Of a stretch of 64,000 nucleotides of DNA, positions 32,409-41,592 are shown in pieces (positions within the stretch are counted from its first letter, which is position 1; each line of letters begins with the position of its first letter). The DNA is from DASUCS01 sp041166745 (lineage in GTDB: Bacteria > Actinomycetota > Acidimicrobiia > Acidimicrobiales > JACDCH01). The position numbers and the translations under genes are program-made. The stretch covers positions 1 to 64,000 of the forward strand of contig JBEEGH010000019.1 in assembly GCA_041166745.1 (NCBI GenBank), written 5' to 3'. Below the pieces are notes generated by a model that searched no databases, was not told where the DNA came from, and was given only the letters and a program-made list of their open reading frames with translations.

Positions 32409-34244
32409 TCACGAGAAGAACTCGCGGTGCCACACCTCGAGGCTGAGCAAGGTCCAGATCCGGATCTCCTCGTTGCGGCGGCCGCGGTCATGGTCCGACA
32501 ACAGGCGGCCGATCACGTCGCGATCCATGAGCTGACCGACGAATGAGCTCGAGCCGAGCAGCAGATCGTTCGTCATCTCCCGCAGGCCGGCACGAAACCA
32601 CGAGTCGAGGGGCACGCGGAAGCCGACCTTGCGGCGGTCGACGATTTCAGGAGGCAAATAGCGCCTGGCGACCTCCTTCACGACCCATTTGCCCGTCCCG
32701 TTGCGCACCTTGACCGACGACGGAAGCCGGAAGGCGAGCTCGACGAGATCGACGTCGAGGAAGGGCGGTCGCAACTCGAGCGACGCAGCCATCGACATGC
32801 GGTCGCCGCGTTCCAGCAGGTTGTCGGCCAGCCAGGCATGGCAGTCGACATAGAGCATGCGGCGCACGATGTCGCCCCGCGCACGCGTCAGCACATCGAG
32901 TTGGCCGTGGCCGTCCGCTCGGCCGAGCAGAGCACGGCGCTCGGGGGCGGTGAATGGCGAGAACCACGCTTCGAGCACCGCATCGTCGCCGCCGGCTGCC
33001 AGCGCGCGCAGCATCGTGCGCGGCCGCGCCGCCCGGGCGGGAAGCGCGCGCTGGAGACCATCGAGCGCCGGGGCGCGCACGGCCGTCGGGATGGCCGCCA
33101 GCGGGCGAGCGAGGCGTGCGAACCGGTACTTGGGGTAACCCGCGAACAACTCGTCGCTGCCCTCGCCCGAGAGCACCACCTTCACCGACTGTCGGGCGAG
33201 CTCGGCCAGTCGGAACACCGCGACATCGGCTGGCTCCGACACCGGAGCGCCGCGGTGCCTGGTGAGCCGGGGCCACAGTGCGGTGAAGTCATCGGCGGTG
33301 ACGTGCACCTCGTGGTGCTCCGTGCCGAGCAGCTCGCTCACCGATCGAGCGACGGGCAGCTCGTCGAAGCGCTCGTCGCCGAAGCCCGCCGAAAATGTGG
33401 CGACGCCCTGTCCGTCGCGAGCCGCGTTGACCATCGCCACGATGAGACTGCTGTCGAGTCCTCCGCTCAGATAGGCGCCCACGGGTACGTCGGCGACGAG
33501 GTTGCGGTCGACCGACCTCTGCAACGCGTCGGCGACCGCGTCGACGGCCTCGCCTGGATCCACGTCGGTAGTGGGAGGGTCGGGGAGGCTCCAGTACGGC
33601 GCTTCGACCGCCGAACCGTCAGCGGCGACGCGGAGGACGTGGCCGGGCCGTAGCTTGCGGACGCCGGCGAAGAGTGTGAACGGCGCCGGTACTGCTCGGC
33701 GGGCGAGGTAGTCGGCAACGCTCAACTCGTCGACGGCCGGTGAGTGGGGGAGCGCGGGGAGCAGCGCCGAGATCTCCGACGCGAACGCGAGAAGCGAGTC
33801 GTCGTGATACCAGTACAGCGGCAGGATGCCGAGGTGGTCGCGCGCCAGCGTGACCTGGCCGGTTTCGCGGTCGTGCATCGCGAAGGCGAACTGGCCGCGC
33901 AGCAGAGCGACCATGTCGTCGCCGAGCGCGTCGTGAAGTGCGAGGAGCACCTCCGTGTCACCATTGGTGCGAAACGGATACTGCAGGGATCGACGCAGCT
34001 CCTGGTAGTTGAGGATCTCGCCGTTGAAGGTGAGGTGCCTGCGGTCGTCGAACGACGCCATCGGCTGCGGCGATCCCGCGACGTCGATGATCGACAGCCG
34101 GGTGTGCCCGAACCCGACCGACTCATCGATCCAGACGCCCCGATCGTCTGGGCCTCGGTGGGCGAGCCGCGCGACCATCTCCGCGAGTGCTGCTCTGTCG
34201 ACGGGCGCGCCGTCGAAGCGCACGATGCCGGCGATCCCGCACAT
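32409..34244 (-). CDS. Asparagine synthase (glutamine-hydrolysing), polysaccharide-locus type
   Basis: 611 residues. ATG 34244 is fixed by the family because Cys2 of MCGIAGI must be the free N-terminal nucleophile. N-terminal class II glutaminase domain with HRGPDDRG at 29-36 and FNGEILNY at 73-80; C-terminal synthetase with the ATP P-loop SGGLDSS at 260-266, and SGEGSDELFAGYPKYR. AsnB-like proteins in capsule or O-antigen loci amidate uronic acids or other carboxylated sugars instead of aspartate; I infer that here from context. True asparagine synthesis is the alternative. Confidence 0.88.
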   Translation of the reverse strand: MCGIAGIVRFDGAPVDRAALAEMVARLAHRGPDDRGVWIDESVGFGHTRLSIIDVAGSPQPMASFDDRRHLTFNGEILNYQELRRSLQYPFRTNGDTEVLLALHDALGDDMVALLRGQFAFAMHDRETGQVTLARDHLGILPLYWYHDDSLLAFASEISALLPALPHSPAVDELSVADYLARRAVPAPFTLFAGVRKLRPGHVLRVAADGSAVEAPYWSLPDPPTTDVDPGEAVDAVADALQRSVDRNLVADVPVGAYLSGGLDSSLIVAMVNAARDGQGVATFSAGFGDERFDELPVARSVSELLGTEHHEVHVTADDFTALWPRLTRHRGAPVSEPADVAVFRLAELARQSVKVVLSGEGSDELFAGYPKYRFARLARPLAAIPTAVRAPALDGLQRALPARAARPRTMLRALAAGGDDAVLEAWFSPFTAPERRALLGRADGHGQLDVLTRARGDIVRRMLYVDCHAWLADNLLERGDRMSMAASLELRPPFLDVDLVELAFRLPSSVKVRNGTGKWVVKEVARRYLPPEIVDRRKVGFRVPLDSWFRAGLREMTNDLLLGSSSFVGQLMDRDVIGRLLSDHDRGRRNEEIRIWTLLSLEVWHREFFS

Positions 34245-34334
34245 CAGCGGTGGGTGATCAGTCGCCGGTACAAGCAGGAATTCTCGCACAGGTGCAGTGC
34301 CAGGCCGACCGGGTGGTCCGGCGTACCATGGAGC

Positions 34335-35066
34335 GTGGACGTCTTGACGGTGGTGCGACTGGTTCGCCGATGGTGGTACCTCGTATTGCCGATGTTCCTC
34401 GTGACCGCTGGTCTCGCCCTGCTCGTTGCCCAATCCGTTCCCGTCACGTACGAGGCGCGGGGCACGCTGCTGTTCCAGCCGCCTCCGGCCGCGCCGCCCC
34501 CCGCCGACGCGTCCATCCCGACGACGACGCGCAACGCCTTCGGAGGCGCAGGATCGACGGAGACCCTCGCGGCGCGCCTGATGGCATTGGCCATCACCGA
34601 TCCTTCGACGAAGGACGCGCTGAAGAAGTTGGGCGCCGGCGACTTCACGGTGAAGCAACTGACCACCGATAGTTCGCAAGATCTCCCGTTGATCGAGATC
34701 GATGCCACCTCGAGCTCCGGAGACCGGGCCGTCGCCACTGTGCGCCTCGTCGCAGACGCTGCCGCGAAAGCCCTCCAGGACCAACAGGCCGCGTCCGGCG
34801 TCGACCCGGCCTCGATGATCAGCGTCCGCCCGCTGCTCGCCGATCCGAAGGCGGAGTCGTTGTACGGCGGCCGGGTTCGCGCTGGTCTGGCCGTCGGCTC
34901 GCTCGGTTTTGCGGCCACGCTCAGCATGCCGTTCCTCATGGAGGGTCTCACCCGCAATCGCCGGCGCGACCCGAACGAGTGGACCGAGCAGCTCTACGGC
35001 GCCCCCGCGCTCCCGGTGTCGCGCGAACAGCGCGAGCAGCGTGAGCACGCGGAGCTGCGGGACTGA
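34335..35066 (+). CDS. Wzz-type polysaccharide co-polymerase (chain-length determinant), no kinase domain
   Basis: 243 residues from GTG 34335. The GGAG at 34330-34333 is too close to it, so TTG 34344 or GTG 34350 may be the true start. First membrane helix about 15-32 (YLVLPMFLVTAGLALLV) after a VRLVRRWW basic segment, a periplasm-side domain with YEARGTLLFQPPP, helical middle (TETLAARLMAL, VRLVADAAAKALQDQQAA), second helix near 183-200 (LAVGSLGFAATLSMPFL), and a charged C-terminal tail (REQREQREHAELRD). No Walker motif, so the Wzc kinase part is absent. It controls Wzy chain length. Confidence 0.75.
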   Translation: MDVLTVVRLVRRWWYLVLPMFLVTAGLALLVAQSVPVTYEARGTLLFQPPPAAPPPADASIPTTTRNAFGGAGSTETLAARLMALAITDPSTKDALKKLGAGDFTVKQLTTDSSQDLPLIEIDATSSSGDRAVATVRLVADAAAKALQDQQAASGVDPASMISVRPLLADPKAESLYGGRVRAGLAVGSLGFAATLSMPFLMEGLTRNRRRDPNEWTEQLYGAPALPVSREQREQREHAELRD

Positions 35067-35086
35067 CGTCCCGACCCGCTGAGCGC

Positions 35087-36565
35087 ATGAGCATCCACCT
35101 CCCGGGGACGGTCACCGCCCGGCGTCATCGGTTCTCGGCGAGCGAGCGGGTCGTGCTGTCCTGCGGTCTCGGGATCGCCGTCGTCTTCATCGTCTCGCTG
35201 TTCGGCAAGCCGCAGTACGGCGTCCCGATCCTGCTCGTACCCCTGCTGTACGTGTTCGTCCGCAATTCGAAGCGCGATGCGGCCGCGGTGCTCTCGCTTC
35301 ACGTATGCCTTCTGATCCTCATCCCATCCGTGCTCATCATCGAGCCACTCGGCGGTAGCGGCACGCCCGCCAACATGCTCGGCGTGGGGATGTTGTGGTG
35401 GTGGTTGCTGAGCCGGTTCGTCCTCGGTTCGGGCATCCGCGTCGCGCGCAGTCCGGTGCGTACGTGCGTGTTCCTGCTCGGACTGGCCATCCTCGCCAGC
35501 TACGCGGCGCTGGCGTTTCGTCCGATCATCCCCATCGAGATCAGCGCAGCCGATCGCGGCATCCTCTTCTTCGCGGGCTGCGCGGGGATCACCTTGTTGG
35601 CCACCGACGGTCTCGCGTCGCGTGATCGGATCAACACGCTGTTGCGCCGTCTTGTCGCGCTGGTCACCGTGCTCGCTGGCATCGGCCTCTACCAGTTCGT
35701 CACGAACTTCGACATCAACGACGTGCTGAAGGTGCCGGGTCTCACGCAGAACCAGCAGCTGAACGACCTGGTGCACCGCGCGTCGTTCAACCGGGTCGCG
35801 GGCACCGCCGCTCACCCGATCGAGTTCGGCGTGGTGATGGCGATGGTGTTCCCGATCGCGCTGCACTTCGCACTGCACGCCTCCGTCAAGACGCGGTGGC
35901 GGTGGTGGATCGCGGTGGCCCTGATCGCCACAGGTATCCCGTTGTCGTTGTCCCGCTCGGCGGTCATCAGCGTGGCACTGGCGCTGATCATTCTCATGCC
36001 GACGTGGCCGCGCGATCGCATCAAGCGTGCCCTCGTGCTGGGGGGCTCGTTCCTCGCAGTGATGCAGGTGGCGATCCCGGGGCTCCTCGACGCGGTGAGC
36101 GGTCTCTTCCTCAACATCTCCAGCGATCCGTCGACCACCTCTCGCACCGAGGACTACGCGGTGTTCGCGCGGATCTTCACGGAGCAGCCGGTCTTCGGCC
36201 GTGGGTTCTTCACGTTTCTGCCGAACGTCTACACGACGTTCGACAACGAGTACCTCCTCGCGTTGGTCGAGATCGGCGTCGTCGGATTTCTCGCGCTCGT
36301 GGCGCTGCTCTTCGCCGGTATGAGCGCCGGCCGGGCGGCCCGCAAGGCCTCAGCGGACGAGGAGACCCGTCATCTCGGGCAGGCGCTCGCGGCGTCGATC
36401 GCCGCGGGCGCGCTCGCCCTCGCCACCTTCGATGCGCTCAGCTTCCCAATGGCGTCCGGGACGCTGTTCTTGCTCATCGGTATCGCCGGGGGTCTTCGAC
36501 GGGTTGCGAGAGCGCCCGTGTCGGTCGACGACGAGGATCAGGCGGCGGTCACGAGCGGGGCTTGA
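35087..36565 (+). CDS. O-antigen polymerase/ligase-like membrane protein (Wzy_C family)
   Basis: 492 residues, about 10-12 hydrophobic helices. The external loop before the last helices carries the Wzy_C hallmark RTEDYAVFARIF then FGRGFFTFLPNV and NEYLLALVEIG. IPLSLSRSAVISVALA is also typical (SRSA). ATG 35087 follows the Wzz-like stop by 20 bp, so they are one transcription unit. It polymerises flipped repeat units or transfers them to a carrier; polymerase is more likely given Wzx and Wzz neighbours. It ends overlapping the convergent GT4 gene by 28 bp. Confidence 0.87.
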   Translation: MSIHLPGTVTARRHRFSASERVVLSCGLGIAVVFIVSLFGKPQYGVPILLVPLLYVFVRNSKRDAAAVLSLHVCLLILIPSVLIIEPLGGSGTPANMLGVGMLWWWLLSRFVLGSGIRVARSPVRTCVFLLGLAILASYAALAFRPIIPIEISAADRGILFFAGCAGITLLATDGLASRDRINTLLRRLVALVTVLAGIGLYQFVTNFDINDVLKVPGLTQNQQLNDLVHRASFNRVAGTAAHPIEFGVVMAMVFPIALHFALHASVKTRWRWWIAVALIATGIPLSLSRSAVISVALALIILMPTWPRDRIKRALVLGGSFLAVMQVAIPGLLDAVSGLFLNISSDPSTTSRTEDYAVFARIFTEQPVFGRGFFTFLPNVYTTFDNEYLLALVEIGVVGFLALVALLFAGMSAGRAARKASADEETRHLGQALAASIAAGALALATFDALSFPMASGTLFLLIGIAGGLRRVARAPVSVDDEDQAAVTSGA

Positions 36566-37785
36566 CGCCCGGTGAGCCGGTCGTAGGCATCGAGGTACAC
36601 CTTGGCCGACGCCGGCCAGCCCAATCCGGCTTCGATCCGCTCGCGGCCGGCAGCGCCCATCGTCGCCCGGCGGTCAGGATCCTCGAGCAATGCAACGAGC
36701 GCGGCGGCGAAGGCTCGGGCGTCGAGGTCGACGTCACCGGAGCCGGATACGTACTCGGCGGCAGGCCCGGCGGACACGACGGTCTCCGTCAACCGAAAGG
36801 CAAGCACCGGCAAGTCGTACGCCATGTACTCGAGTGTCTTGTTCATCGTCGACACATCGTTGAACGGCGTGTACGGATCAGGAGACAACCCGACGTCGGC
36901 CGTCGACAGCCAGCGTGTGATGTCGTCCGATCCGACCAATCCGGTGAAGGTCACGTGGTCGTCGAGACCGAGGCTGTGCGCCTGGTGACGAAGATCGTCG
37001 CCGCAGTCGCCGTCGCCGAGCAATACGAACTGAATGTCGTCGCGCCCGAGGCCGTGGACGACGTGGTCGGCGGCACTGACCACGACATCGACTCCGTCCT
37101 GAGGGTTCATCAACCCGAGGTAGCAGGCGAGATACTTCCGTCCGTGCCGCAGCTCGGGCGTGGGTGCCTCACGGCGCATGCGACCCGGGTCGGGGCCGCT
37201 GCGTACGACGACGATCTCGTCTTCGGAACGGCCCGTTCGAGCGCTGGCGCGGGTGCGGTACGACTCGTTGGTCGTGAGTACGAGGTCGGCCGTCGCGAAC
37301 GTGCGACGTTCGAGCCAACGCAACATCCGGCTGATCCACGGCGACGGCCGACCGGGCTTCGACGCATACAGCTCAGGGCAGAGGTCGTGGTGGTCGAAGA
37401 CGAACCGCACCCCGCTCCGGCGGAACAAGCGGGCCAGCGCCCAATACGTGTCGGGCGGGTTGCAGCCCTGGATCACGTCGAGCGGCTCGGCGCGATGGAT
37501 GCGCCACGCAAGTGCGGTGGCGCGCAACCAGCAATAGGCGAACTCGAAGCCGTAGGCGAGAACACTTCGGGCCGGAGGGGTGGGGGCGTAGCGATGAATG
37601 CGAACCCCGTCGAGCTCGACGTAATTGTCGTCGTTGTCGCCTCGCGGGCAGATGACCGACACCCGATAGCCGGCGCCGACCAGGGTCTGGCACTCCTGCC
37701 ACACGCGCCGGTCGAGAGGCACCGACATGTTCTGCACGATGATCAGGACGTGCGGCCCGCCCGCTCGCGCTGAACGATTGGTCAA
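36538..37785 (-). CDS. GT4-family glycosyltransferase
   Basis: 415 residues. VLIIVQNMSVPLDRRVWQE at 13-31 and VICPRG are the typical opening of capsular GT4 enzymes; FDHHDLCPELYASK at about 149-162 holds the conserved His; YLGLMNPQDGVD opens the donor domain; NKTLEYMAYDLPVLAF is the donor-binding region, with an E in LEYMA. The start TTG 37785 forms a TTGA overlap with the upstream sugar-transferase stop, supporting this rare start. It likely adds the second sugar after the glycosylphosphotransferase. Confidence 0.88.
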   Translation of the reverse strand: MTNRSARAGGPHVLIIVQNMSVPLDRRVWQECQTLVGAGYRVSVICPRGDNDDNYVELDGVRIHRYAPTPPARSVLAYGFEFAYCWLRATALAWRIHRAEPLDVIQGCNPPDTYWALARLFRRSGVRFVFDHHDLCPELYASKPGRPSPWISRMLRWLERRTFATADLVLTTNESYRTRASARTGRSEDEIVVVRSGPDPGRMRREAPTPELRHGRKYLACYLGLMNPQDGVDVVVSAADHVVHGLGRDDIQFVLLGDGDCGDDLRHQAHSLGLDDHVTFTGLVGSDDITRWLSTADVGLSPDPYTPFNDVSTMNKTLEYMAYDLPVLAFRLTETVVSAGPAAEYVSGSGDVDLDARAFAAALVALLEDPDRRATMGAAGRERIEAGLGWPASAKVYLDAYDRLTGRQAPLVTAA

Positions 37786-39326
37786 TGAACAGCTTCAGGA
37801 ACGGCTTCGGGCAGGAGCGGTATCGCCTGCTCGATCTCGACTCGGGGTGAACGGTGGACGGCCCGGAAGATCGTCCGCAGGCCCCGATCGGCGACCGCGG
37901 GAAGCGTGTCGATCACGATGGCGAGGTCGAGTAGCAGCGTCCAGTTCTCGACGTAGAAGAGGTCGAGCCGGCGGTAGGCGTCGAACGACGGCTTGTCGCG
38001 CGCTTCGACCTGCCACAGTCCCGTGACCCCCGGGCGCACCCGGAGCCGACCGAGCAACTCGTCGTCGAACTCGGCGACCTCGTCGGGCAGCGCCGGACGG
38101 GGGCCGACGAGGCTCATGTCGCCGCGCAGGACGTCGATCAGCTGCGGGATCTCGTCGAGGCTCGTGGAGCGCAGGAACGACCCGACGCGCGTCACCCGCG
38201 GATCAGATTCCGTCTTGAACAGCGGGCCGACCCGCTCGTTGAGATGCTGCACCTCGAGCCGTCGCGACTCGGCGTCGACACTCATCGTTCGCAACTTGTG
38301 AACGGTGATCTCCTTGCCGTTGCGGCCGACCCGGACCTGGCGGAAGAACACCGGACCGCGGTCGTGGAGCTTGATGGCCAGCGCGGCGAGGAGCAGCGCG
38401 GGCGAGGTGATGAGCAACAGCACGGCGGACAAGACGATGTCCATCGCGCGCTTGACCGCAAGCTGCCAGGTGGACAGCGTCGCCGGCTCGACATAGAGGA
38501 ACGGCTCGTGGCCGAGGGGGACCGCGCGGAGGCGGCGGTAGTTCACCCCGAACAAGCCGCTGGACAGGTGCACGTGCACGCCCGAAGCGGTGAGGTCGCG
38601 TGTCGTCTCGTTGAGTTCGTTGGTACTGAGCCCGTTCGCGATCACGATCGCGCCCGACGACTGCGTGGACGAGACGGCGATGCGGGCGTTGCGGGCCGCA
38701 CCGAGCCACGGCACTCCGAGCTCGGGGTCGCAGTTCGACCCGACTACGGCGGTCGTCTCGTATCCGAGCTCTGGGTTGGCGGTGAGGAACTCGTAGAACT
38801 CACTGACCTCGGCGCCCGCGCCCACCAGGACCACTCGACGCATGAATCGACCTTGGCCGCGGGCTTTGCCGAGCCAGAAATCGAACCCGTATCGGCCCGT
38901 TGCGGTTGCCGCGAGAGCGAGAATCGCGCCGAGCGCGGGGAGCGAGAAGCTCGGATTGGCCTCGAACCTCGAGGTCAGGACGAGGGCGACGCACCCCGAA
39001 CCGATCGCCGCCCAGCACAGTCGGGTGTACGCGACGACCCGCATCGTCGTGATCCTCGTGAGATAGAGGCCTTGGAGCGACGCAAACACCATGCCGCTCG
39101 CGACGATCGCCGCGAGCTCGGCGAGCCGGCCGAGCATCGGCGTACCGGTCGACGCGCCGTGGAACGCGAACCAGGCGACGGACCAGCCGACGAGAAAGCC
39201 GGCGAGGTCGCAAGCTTGGAGCACCCGGCGCAGCGACAATGCGCGGCGATCGGGCAGATTTGCCGCTTCGCGGAGCGTGGCGGTTCGTGTCTTCACTTCT
39301 TCGAGATCGCGCACTAGAGCCGACAT
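37782..39326 (-). CDS. Polyprenyl glycosylphosphotransferase (WbaP/CpsE-like initiating enzyme)
   Basis: 514 residues from ATG 39326, chosen for the GGTGGAGA site 5-6 nt upstream. About four N-terminal helices, a CoA-binding-like Rossmann domain (RRVVLVGAGAEVSEFYEFL), then one helix (MDIVLSAVLLLITSPALLLAAL) and the catalytic bacterial sugar transferase domain: FFRQVRVGRNGKEITVHKLRTM, LDEIPQLIDVLRGDMSLVGPRP and GVTGLWQVEARDK. It transfers a sugar-1-phosphate from an NDP-sugar to undecaprenyl phosphate and so starts the repeat unit. First gene of a leftward pair; the 232-bp region 39327-39558 is non-coding and should hold its promoter. Confidence 0.93.
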   Translation of the reverse strand: MSALVRDLEEVKTRTATLREAANLPDRRALSLRRVLQACDLAGFLVGWSVAWFAFHGASTGTPMLGRLAELAAIVASGMVFASLQGLYLTRITTMRVVAYTRLCWAAIGSGCVALVLTSRFEANPSFSLPALGAILALAATATGRYGFDFWLGKARGQGRFMRRVVLVGAGAEVSEFYEFLTANPELGYETTAVVGSNCDPELGVPWLGAARNARIAVSSTQSSGAIVIANGLSTNELNETTRDLTASGVHVHLSSGLFGVNYRRLRAVPLGHEPFLYVEPATLSTWQLAVKRAMDIVLSAVLLLITSPALLLAALAIKLHDRGPVFFRQVRVGRNGKEITVHKLRTMSVDAESRRLEVQHLNERVGPLFKTESDPRVTRVGSFLRSTSLDEIPQLIDVLRGDMSLVGPRPALPDEVAEFDDELLGRLRVRPGVTGLWQVEARDKPSFDAYRRLDLFYVENWTLLLDLAIVIDTLPAVADRGLRTIFRAVHRSPRVEIEQAIPLLPEAVPEAVH

Positions 39327-39558
39327 CTGGTCTCCACCCTTGGGCACGGCGGGGTCTTACCGACCACGCACTGCGTTCGACTTCGCCGCGCCAGCCCCAC
39401 AACCCTACAAGGACGAGGCCATTTCGGAGAATGAGTCGAACGGCCCAGTGGACAATTCAGACAATCGTCACTCTCTGGCAACGCGCTGGGTAGTCGTCAC
39501 GGATAGTAGCGGTCCGCCCCCTTTGCCCGATTCGGGCGCGGCCTAGACCCGCGGCTGG

Positions 39559-41007
39559 TCAGCTGCCCGGAGGCGGGACGATCGACTTCAGTTCGAGATA
39601 GTGCTCGAGACCCTCACGCCCGAACTCACGACCGAGTCCGGAGCCCTTGTAGCCGCCGAACGGGGCGATGAAATCCATCGTGTAGTGGTTGATGCCGTAC
39701 GTGCCGGTGCGAACACGACGGGCGATGTCGAGCCCGGCATCGATGTCGGCGGTCCACACCGATCCGGCGAGGCCGTAGTCCGAATCGTTGGCGATGCGGA
39801 CGGCGTCGTCGACGTCGTCGAAGGGGATGACGGCCAGCACCGGCCCGAAGATCTCCTCCTGGGCGATGCGCATGTCGTTCGTGACCCCCGAGAAGACGGT
39901 GGGCTGGACGTACCACCCTTTGTCGAGGCCCGTGGGGCGACCATTGCCGCCGACGACGACCGTGGCGCCCTCTTCTTGTCCGAGGGCGATGTACTTCTCG
40001 ACTCGCTCCTGCTGCCGCTCGGCGACCAGCGGGCCGATCTCGGTCGCGGGATCCTCCGGATCGCCCACAGCGAGTCCGCCCACCATGGCGGCCAGCGCGT
40101 CCACGACCTCGCTGTAGCGCTCCTTGCTGGCGAGGATCCGCGTCTGCGCGACGCAGGCTTGGCCGTTGTTCATGAGCGACGCGAACTTCAATCCCTCGAT
40201 CGTGGCGGGAAGGTCGGCGTCGTCGAGGATGATCGCGGCGGATTTCCCGCCGAGCTCGAGGGTGCAGCGCTTGAGCTGCTCGCCGCAGATGCTGGCGATC
40301 TTGCGACCGGCGGCGGTCGATCCGGTGAATGCGATCTTGTCGACGCCCGGGTGACGCACGAGGTGCTCACCGACTTCGCGACCGGCGGGCACGATGCTCA
40401 CGACGCCCTTCGGAACGCCGGCTTGCTCGAGCAGCTCTGCCATGAAGAAGGCGTCGAGCGGGGTCTCGGGCGACGGCTTGATCACGATGGAGCAGCCCGC
40501 CAGCAACGCCGGAGCCAGCTTCGACATCGTGACGAACTGCGGGACGTTCCACGGGACGATCGCGCCGACGACGCCAACGCCCTCGTGGCGCACGATCACA
40601 TCGCCGCCGAGCACGCCGGCGCGGCGCTCCTCCCAGGGAAAGTCCGCGGCGATCTGCAGGAAGGCCGTGAGCATCATCCATGGTGCGGGTGATTGGGCCA
40701 GCTGCGAGAACGTGATGGGCGAGCCCATCTCCTCGGTGACGATGGCGGCCATCTCCATCATCTGAGCGGCGTAGATGTTGCTGAAGTTCAGGACGATCTC
40801 GGCCCGCTCGGCCGGATCCATTCGCGACCAGTCGCCGTTGTCGAAGGCGTCGCGGGCCGCGGCAACGGCACGGTCGATGTCGGTCTCGGTGCCTTCGGGC
40901 ACCCGCCCGACCAGCTCTTCGCTGTGAGGCGAGATCACCTCGATCGTGTCGGTCCCGGCCGGGGCCACCCACTCACCACCGATGAACAACTTCTCGTGAG
41001 TCCGCAT
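39559..41007 (-). CDS. NAD(P)-dependent aldehyde dehydrogenase
   Basis: 482 residues, ATG 41007. Full ALDH fold: VPWNVPQF at 151-158, FTGSTAAGRKI at 227-237, general base E251 in LELGGKSA, nucleophile C285 in NNGQACVAQTR, EEIFGPVLAVIPF and the final PFGGYKGSGLGREFG. Oxidises an aldehyde to its acid. The closest types, by eye, are the broad-substrate (geranial/benzaldehyde/phenylacetaldehyde) ALDHs of actinobacteria. It stands alone, between the polysaccharide locus and tRNA-Cys. Confidence 0.92.
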   Translation of the reverse strand: MRTHEKLFIGGEWVAPAGTDTIEVISPHSEELVGRVPEGTETDIDRAVAAARDAFDNGDWSRMDPAERAEIVLNFSNIYAAQMMEMAAIVTEEMGSPITFSQLAQSPAPWMMLTAFLQIAADFPWEERRAGVLGGDVIVRHEGVGVVGAIVPWNVPQFVTMSKLAPALLAGCSIVIKPSPETPLDAFFMAELLEQAGVPKGVVSIVPAGREVGEHLVRHPGVDKIAFTGSTAAGRKIASICGEQLKRCTLELGGKSAAIILDDADLPATIEGLKFASLMNNGQACVAQTRILASKERYSEVVDALAAMVGGLAVGDPEDPATEIGPLVAERQQERVEKYIALGQEEGATVVVGGNGRPTGLDKGWYVQPTVFSGVTNDMRIAQEEIFGPVLAVIPFDDVDDAVRIANDSDYGLAGSVWTADIDAGLDIARRVRTGTYGINHYTMDFIAPFGGYKGSGLGREFGREGLEHYLELKSIVPPPGS

Positions 41008-41170
41008 GACGCCGGACGTTAGCCGTGGACGTTTGTGCGGTAGTAACCGGAGAATTCTTCCGGTTGAGACGGGAAGAACGACTGGTCGCGTTCAGGTTCT
41101 GGCGCCTCGTGGCCCCTCATACGGTGGTCACCAAGCGCAAGAACACCGTGCGAGTACCGTTGCCCGTTCT

Positions 41171-41245
41171 GGCGGCGTGGCCGAGTGGTTTAGGCAAGGG
41201 CCTGCAAAGCCCTGTACACCGGTTCGATTCCGGTCGCCGCCTCCA
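41171..41245 (+). tRNA. tRNA-Cys(GCA)
   Basis: Acceptor GGCGGCG (41171-41177) pairs with CGCCGCC (41235-41241), T at 41242 is the discriminator and CCA (41243-41245) is encoded. The anticodon arm is GGGCCTGCAAAGCCC with GCA; T-arm CCGGTTCGATTCCGG. The base pairing is complete, so the gene should be functional. Its 3' half begins a 98-bp direct repeat (41201-41298) that recurs at 43954-44051, so the gene is the apparent integration target of the block that follows. Confidence 0.93.
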
Positions 41246-41298
41246 AGGAGTTCTCCCTGGTCACGTGCGGTGCACAGGGCTTTGTCTCGCTTCGCTCG
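41201..41298 (+). repeat. 98-bp direct repeat, left copy (attL-like), from tRNA-Cys anticodon arm into downstream flank
   Basis: Identical to 43954-44051 at 95 of 98 positions. The first 45 bases (to the end of CCA) are identical, then three differences fall at 41246-41248, and the remaining 50 bases match. Similarity stops at 41200/43953 on the left and breaks after 41298/44051 on the right. The repeat extends 53 bp beyond the tRNA, longer than a usual att core. Confidence 0.9.
41206..41283. repeat. Interrupted palindrome spanning tRNA-Cys 3' half and its downstream flank
   Basis: The arm AAAGCCCTGTACACC (41206-41220) and the arm GGTGCACAGGGCTTT (41269-41283) are reverse complements except for one base, with a 48-nt spacer that contains the T-arm and CCA. 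The same structure recurs in the right copy at 43959-44036. It could be an inverted core-type recombinase site or a processing/termination structure. Confidence 0.7.
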
Positions 41299-41592
41299 TA
41301 AAGACGCCATCCCGCGCCCATCCCGCGGTCCGAAATCTCGCCACCGCGCGTTCGCCACTGTTCGTTGTCCTTCCTCAGCGGTCGGAGTCTCAGCCACGCG
41401 CTGCGGTGTCACGAATCCGGCGATCAGGGTTACCCAACCACGGGAGTGGCGCCGGGAACTGCACCCGTCATCAGAGGACCGCCGGCATGGCGCCGTAACG
41501 TCGGAAACCGTGGCGTTCTTAGACACTCCGCTACCGGACATGGGCGCCGCAGCAGCTGAGGCTTGGGGTATTCACAACTGGTCGCCCCAGCG
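41246..41592. other. 347-bp stretch without a credible gene
   Basis: Holds the rest of the att-like repeat (to 41298) and the left internal 24-bp repeat (41307-41330). I see no promoter, terminator or RNA that I can support in 41331-41592. Reading frames crossing it are antisense or shifted echoes of the tRNA region with poor composition. Confidence 0.6.
41307..41330 (+). repeat. 24-bp internal direct repeat, left copy
   Basis: The 24-mer at 41307-41330 is itself built of two CCATCCCGCG-like halves and recurs at 43894-43917 with one change (C to T). It lies 8 bp inside the left 98-bp repeat. Position and repetition are those expected for integrase arm-type sites, but this is only an inference. 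Confidence 0.6.

Noticed and set aside
35896..37773. 625-codon frame across the Wzy and GT4 genes
   Set aside because: Shifted or antisense reading of two recognisable genes, with Arg/Gly-rich composition.
39327..39558. Terminator or promoter calls in the gap between the sugar-transferase and aldehyde dehydrogenase genes
   Set aside because: A small GC-rich hairpin near 39545 and a TACTAT-like hexamer near 39503-39508 (minus strand) are weak and unsupported.
41128..41541. Reading frame over tRNA-Cys with GGGDRNRTGVQGF
   Set aside because: This is a well-known kind of spurious frame read antisense across tRNA genes. The same peptide appears in the duplicate at 43818-44144.
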